Of a stretch of DNA of 64,000 nucleotides, positions 62,201 through 64,000 are shown piece by piece. Each line of letters begins with the position of its first letter. Position 1 is the first letter of the stretch. Source of the stretch: Hydractinia symbiolongicarpus (lineage: Eukaryota; Cnidaria; Hydrozoa; Anthoathecata; Hydractiniidae). Both the position numbers and the translations under genes were made by a program. The notes beneath the pieces were generated by a model. It did not search any database. It worked only from the letters and a program-made list of their open reading frames with translations, and was not told the origin of the DNA. Location of the stretch: contig NC_079884.1 in the NCBI RefSeq assembly GCF_029227915.1, positions 18,292,001 to 18,356,000 of the forward strand. The letters are read 5' to 3'.

Positions 62201-64000
62201 TGTTATATGACCTTTTGCCGCCTAATAACGGCCTTACACGTAAATCACGTAGTTCCACGTGTCTGTTCAGGTTGCCATTGGTCTAGTCCTACCTCTATGA
62301 ATGTAGTACGACGTCCGAAATCGTTTTACATTGCGCAATAGCCTTATAACACAGTCAACTACGTGAACAGGTCTCTAAAGGTTGTTATATAAACTTTTGA
62401 CGCCTAATAACGGCCTTACACGTAAATCACGTGGTTCCACGTGTCTGTTCAGGTTGCCATTGGTCTAGCCTACCACTACGAATATACAACGACGTGCCAA
62501 ATCGTTTTACATTACGGAATAGCCTTATAACGCCGTCAACAACGTGAGGAGCCCTCTACAGGTTTTTATATGGCCTTTTGCCGCCTAATAATGGCCTTAC
62601 ACATAAATCGCGTCGCTCCACATGTCTGGGCAAGTTGCCATTGGTCTGCTCCTTTAACTCTCAATGCACTACGACGTCCCAAGTTGTTTTTTATTGTGCC
62701 ATGACATTATAACACCGCCAACTACGTGTACAGACCTCTAAAGCCTAATATATGACCTTTTGCCGCCTAATTATGGCCTTACACATAAATCACGTGGTTC
62801 CACATGTCTGGGCAAGTTGCCATTGGTCTAGTCCTTCCACTGTTAATGTACTACGACGTCCTAAGTCGTTTTCGAATGCGTCATGACGTTTTAACACCGT
62901 CAACTACGCGTACAGTCCTCTAAAGTCTGTTATATGACCTTTTGCCGCCTAATAACCGCCTTACACGTAAATTACGTGGTTCCACGTGTCTGTTCAGGTT
63001 GTCATTGCTCTAGTCCTACCACTACAAATGTACTACGACGTCCCAAATCGTTTTACATTGCTGAATAGCCTTATAACACCGTCAACTACGTGAGCAGCCC
63101 TCTAAAGGCTTTTATATGGCCTTTTGCCGCCTAATATTGACCTTACACATCAATCAAGTCGTTCCACATGATTGGGCAAGTTGCCATTGGTCTGGTCCTT
63201 TCACTATCAATGCACTACAACATCCCAAGTTGTTTTCCATTGTGCCATGACCCTGTAACACCGTCAACTAAGCGTACAAAACCTCTAAATGCTGTAATAT
63301 GGCATTTTGCTGTCTAACAAAGACCTCATGCGTAAATCAGGTGGTTTCGAGTGTCTGCACTGGTTACCATTGGGATACTCCTTCCACTCTCAATGGACTA
63401 AGAAGTCACAAGTCGTTTTCCATTGCGCCATGACGTTATAACACCGTCAAATACATGTACAGGTCTCTAAAGGTTGTTATATGACCGTTTGCCGCCTAAT
63501 AATGGCCTTACACATAAATCACGTCGCTCCACATGTCTGTTCCGGTTGCCATTGGTCTAGTCCTACCACTACGAATATACTACCACGTCCCAAATCGTTT
63601 TACATTACGGAATAGCCTTATAACGCCGTCAACTACGTGAGGAGCCCTCTACAGGTTTTTATATGGCCTTTTGCCGCCTAATAATGGCCTTACACATAAA
63701 TCACGTCGCTCCACATGTCTGGGCAAGTTGCCATTGGTCTGCTCCTTTAACTCTCAAGGCACTACGACGTCCCAAGTTGTTTTTTATTGTGCCATGACAT
63801 TATAACACCGCCAACTACGTGTACAGGCCTCTAAAGCATAATATATGACCTTTTGCCGCCTATTTATGGCCTTACACATAAATCACGTGGTTCCACATGT
63901 CTGGGCAAGTTGCCATTGGTCTAGTCCTTCCACTGTTAATGTACTACGACGTCCTAAGTCGTTTTCGAATGCGTCATGACGTTATAACACCGTCAACTAC
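59271..64000 (+). repeat. Mosaic right-hand end of the window
   Basis: About 26 monomers, no gene. 59263-59433 matches 54170-54340. 59447-59800 matches 29940-30300. 59815-60560 resembles the right end of the 20-mer ('agatctctaaagcttg', 'ccccctaacaatgg') with variation. 61460-61730 resembles 'cgctgttcgacacg' monomers of the 20-mer. 62480-62905 is repeated at 63574-64000 (about 1094 bp, six monomers). The array continues past the end. Confidence 0.8.
63283..63464 (+). repeat. Class D monomer (example)
   Basis: Example of the most diverged class: 'tgctgtaatatggcattttgctgtc', 'aaagacctcatgcg', 'gagtgtctgcactggttacc', 'gggatactccttccactctc'. The dyad is degraded in both arms (CAGGTGG and CCGAGTG or similar), so the CACGTG hexamers are lost. 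Earlier relatives near 584, 3241 and 6550 are hybrids in which the D-type left part is joined to an A/B-like right part. Confidence 0.85.

Larger units (their letters stand above)
1..64000 (+). repeat. 182-bp tandem satellite array filling the window
   Basis: The same monomer repeats head to tail from the first base to the last. Successive 'ctctaaa'-type landmarks lie at 37, 219, 401, 584, 766 and 948, giving steps of 182 with occasional 183, and the register can be followed to the end of the window. All monomers I read have the same orientation. A representative monomer counts to about 83 G+C of 182, with roughly 50 C and 33 G on this strand and about 9 CpG. No unique DNA or inserted transposon was seen. 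The length and the multi-monomer units are typical of centromeric or heterochromatic satellites, but the chromosomal position and species are not shown by the sequence. Confidence 0.98.

Noticed and set aside
1-64000. CRISPR array
   Set aside because: The units are contiguous 182-bp monomers with no short identical repeat alternating with unique spacers.
1-64000. Tandem tRNA, 5S rRNA or spliced-leader genes
   Set aside because: No tRNA-like arms or recognisable A and B box pair, and no 5S-like core; monomer divergence is spread over the whole unit instead of sparing a gene-sized part.
1-64000. Telomeric repeats or an array boundary
   Set aside because: No short G-rich telomere-type runs were seen, and monomers continue to both window ends.

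Overview
The window is one uninterrupted block of eukaryotic satellite DNA. It is a head-to-tail array of a 182-bp monomer, about 350 copies, all in the same orientation, running off both ends. I found no protein gene, RNA gene, transposon, CRISPR array or unique-sequence island. Landmark phrases recur every 182 bp (the ctctaaa-type landmark at 37, 219, 401, 584, 766, 948 and so on), usually to the base. A representative monomer counted by hand is about 45% GC, with more C than G on this strand and CpG at roughly the expected frequency. The monomer length and organisation are typical of centromeric or heterochromatic satellites, but the sequence alone does not let me name a species, or even choose confidently between plant and animal.

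Monomers fall into at least four recognisable classes that interleave along the array. Class A has the 'tctgggcaagttgcc' core. Class B has the double E-box CACGTGGTTCCACGTG and a 'tgttcaggttgcc' core. Class C has 'ctacactggttacc' and 'ttattccctcgacac'. Class D has 'tgctgtaatatggc' and 'aataaagacc'. Intermediates are common. Truncated or expanded monomers (100, 132, about 169 and 209-210 bp) recur at several places and act as tracers of block duplication.

Layout: 1-12955 is a mosaic of small block duplications (offsets 3308, 3021, 6136 and about 757 bp) that carries most of the odd-length monomers. 12956-23408 holds two overlapping large tandem duplications (3093-bp 17-mer, then 2729-bp 15-mer). 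23409-32644 is mosaic, with a 545-bp trimer tandem and long-range block copies. 32645-42680 is a 5018-bp tandem duplication that contains a 3640-bp 20-mer. 42861-52320 holds four near-identical 2365-bp 13-mers derived from that 20-mer. 52321-59270 contains internally deleted derivatives of the same 20-mer (about 2001-bp spacing). 59271-64000 is again mosaic, with pieces matching blocks up to about 29.5 kb away.

The picture fits repeated unequal exchange, block amplification and gene conversion, with the youngest expansion around 43-52 kb. The most testable observations are the nested 20-mer to 13-mer hierarchy, the absence of the perfect E-box dyad from the expanded 13-mer, the CCAAT/E-box/TATA arrangement readable on the minus strand of class B monomers, and a recurrent rearrangement point next to one monomer variant.
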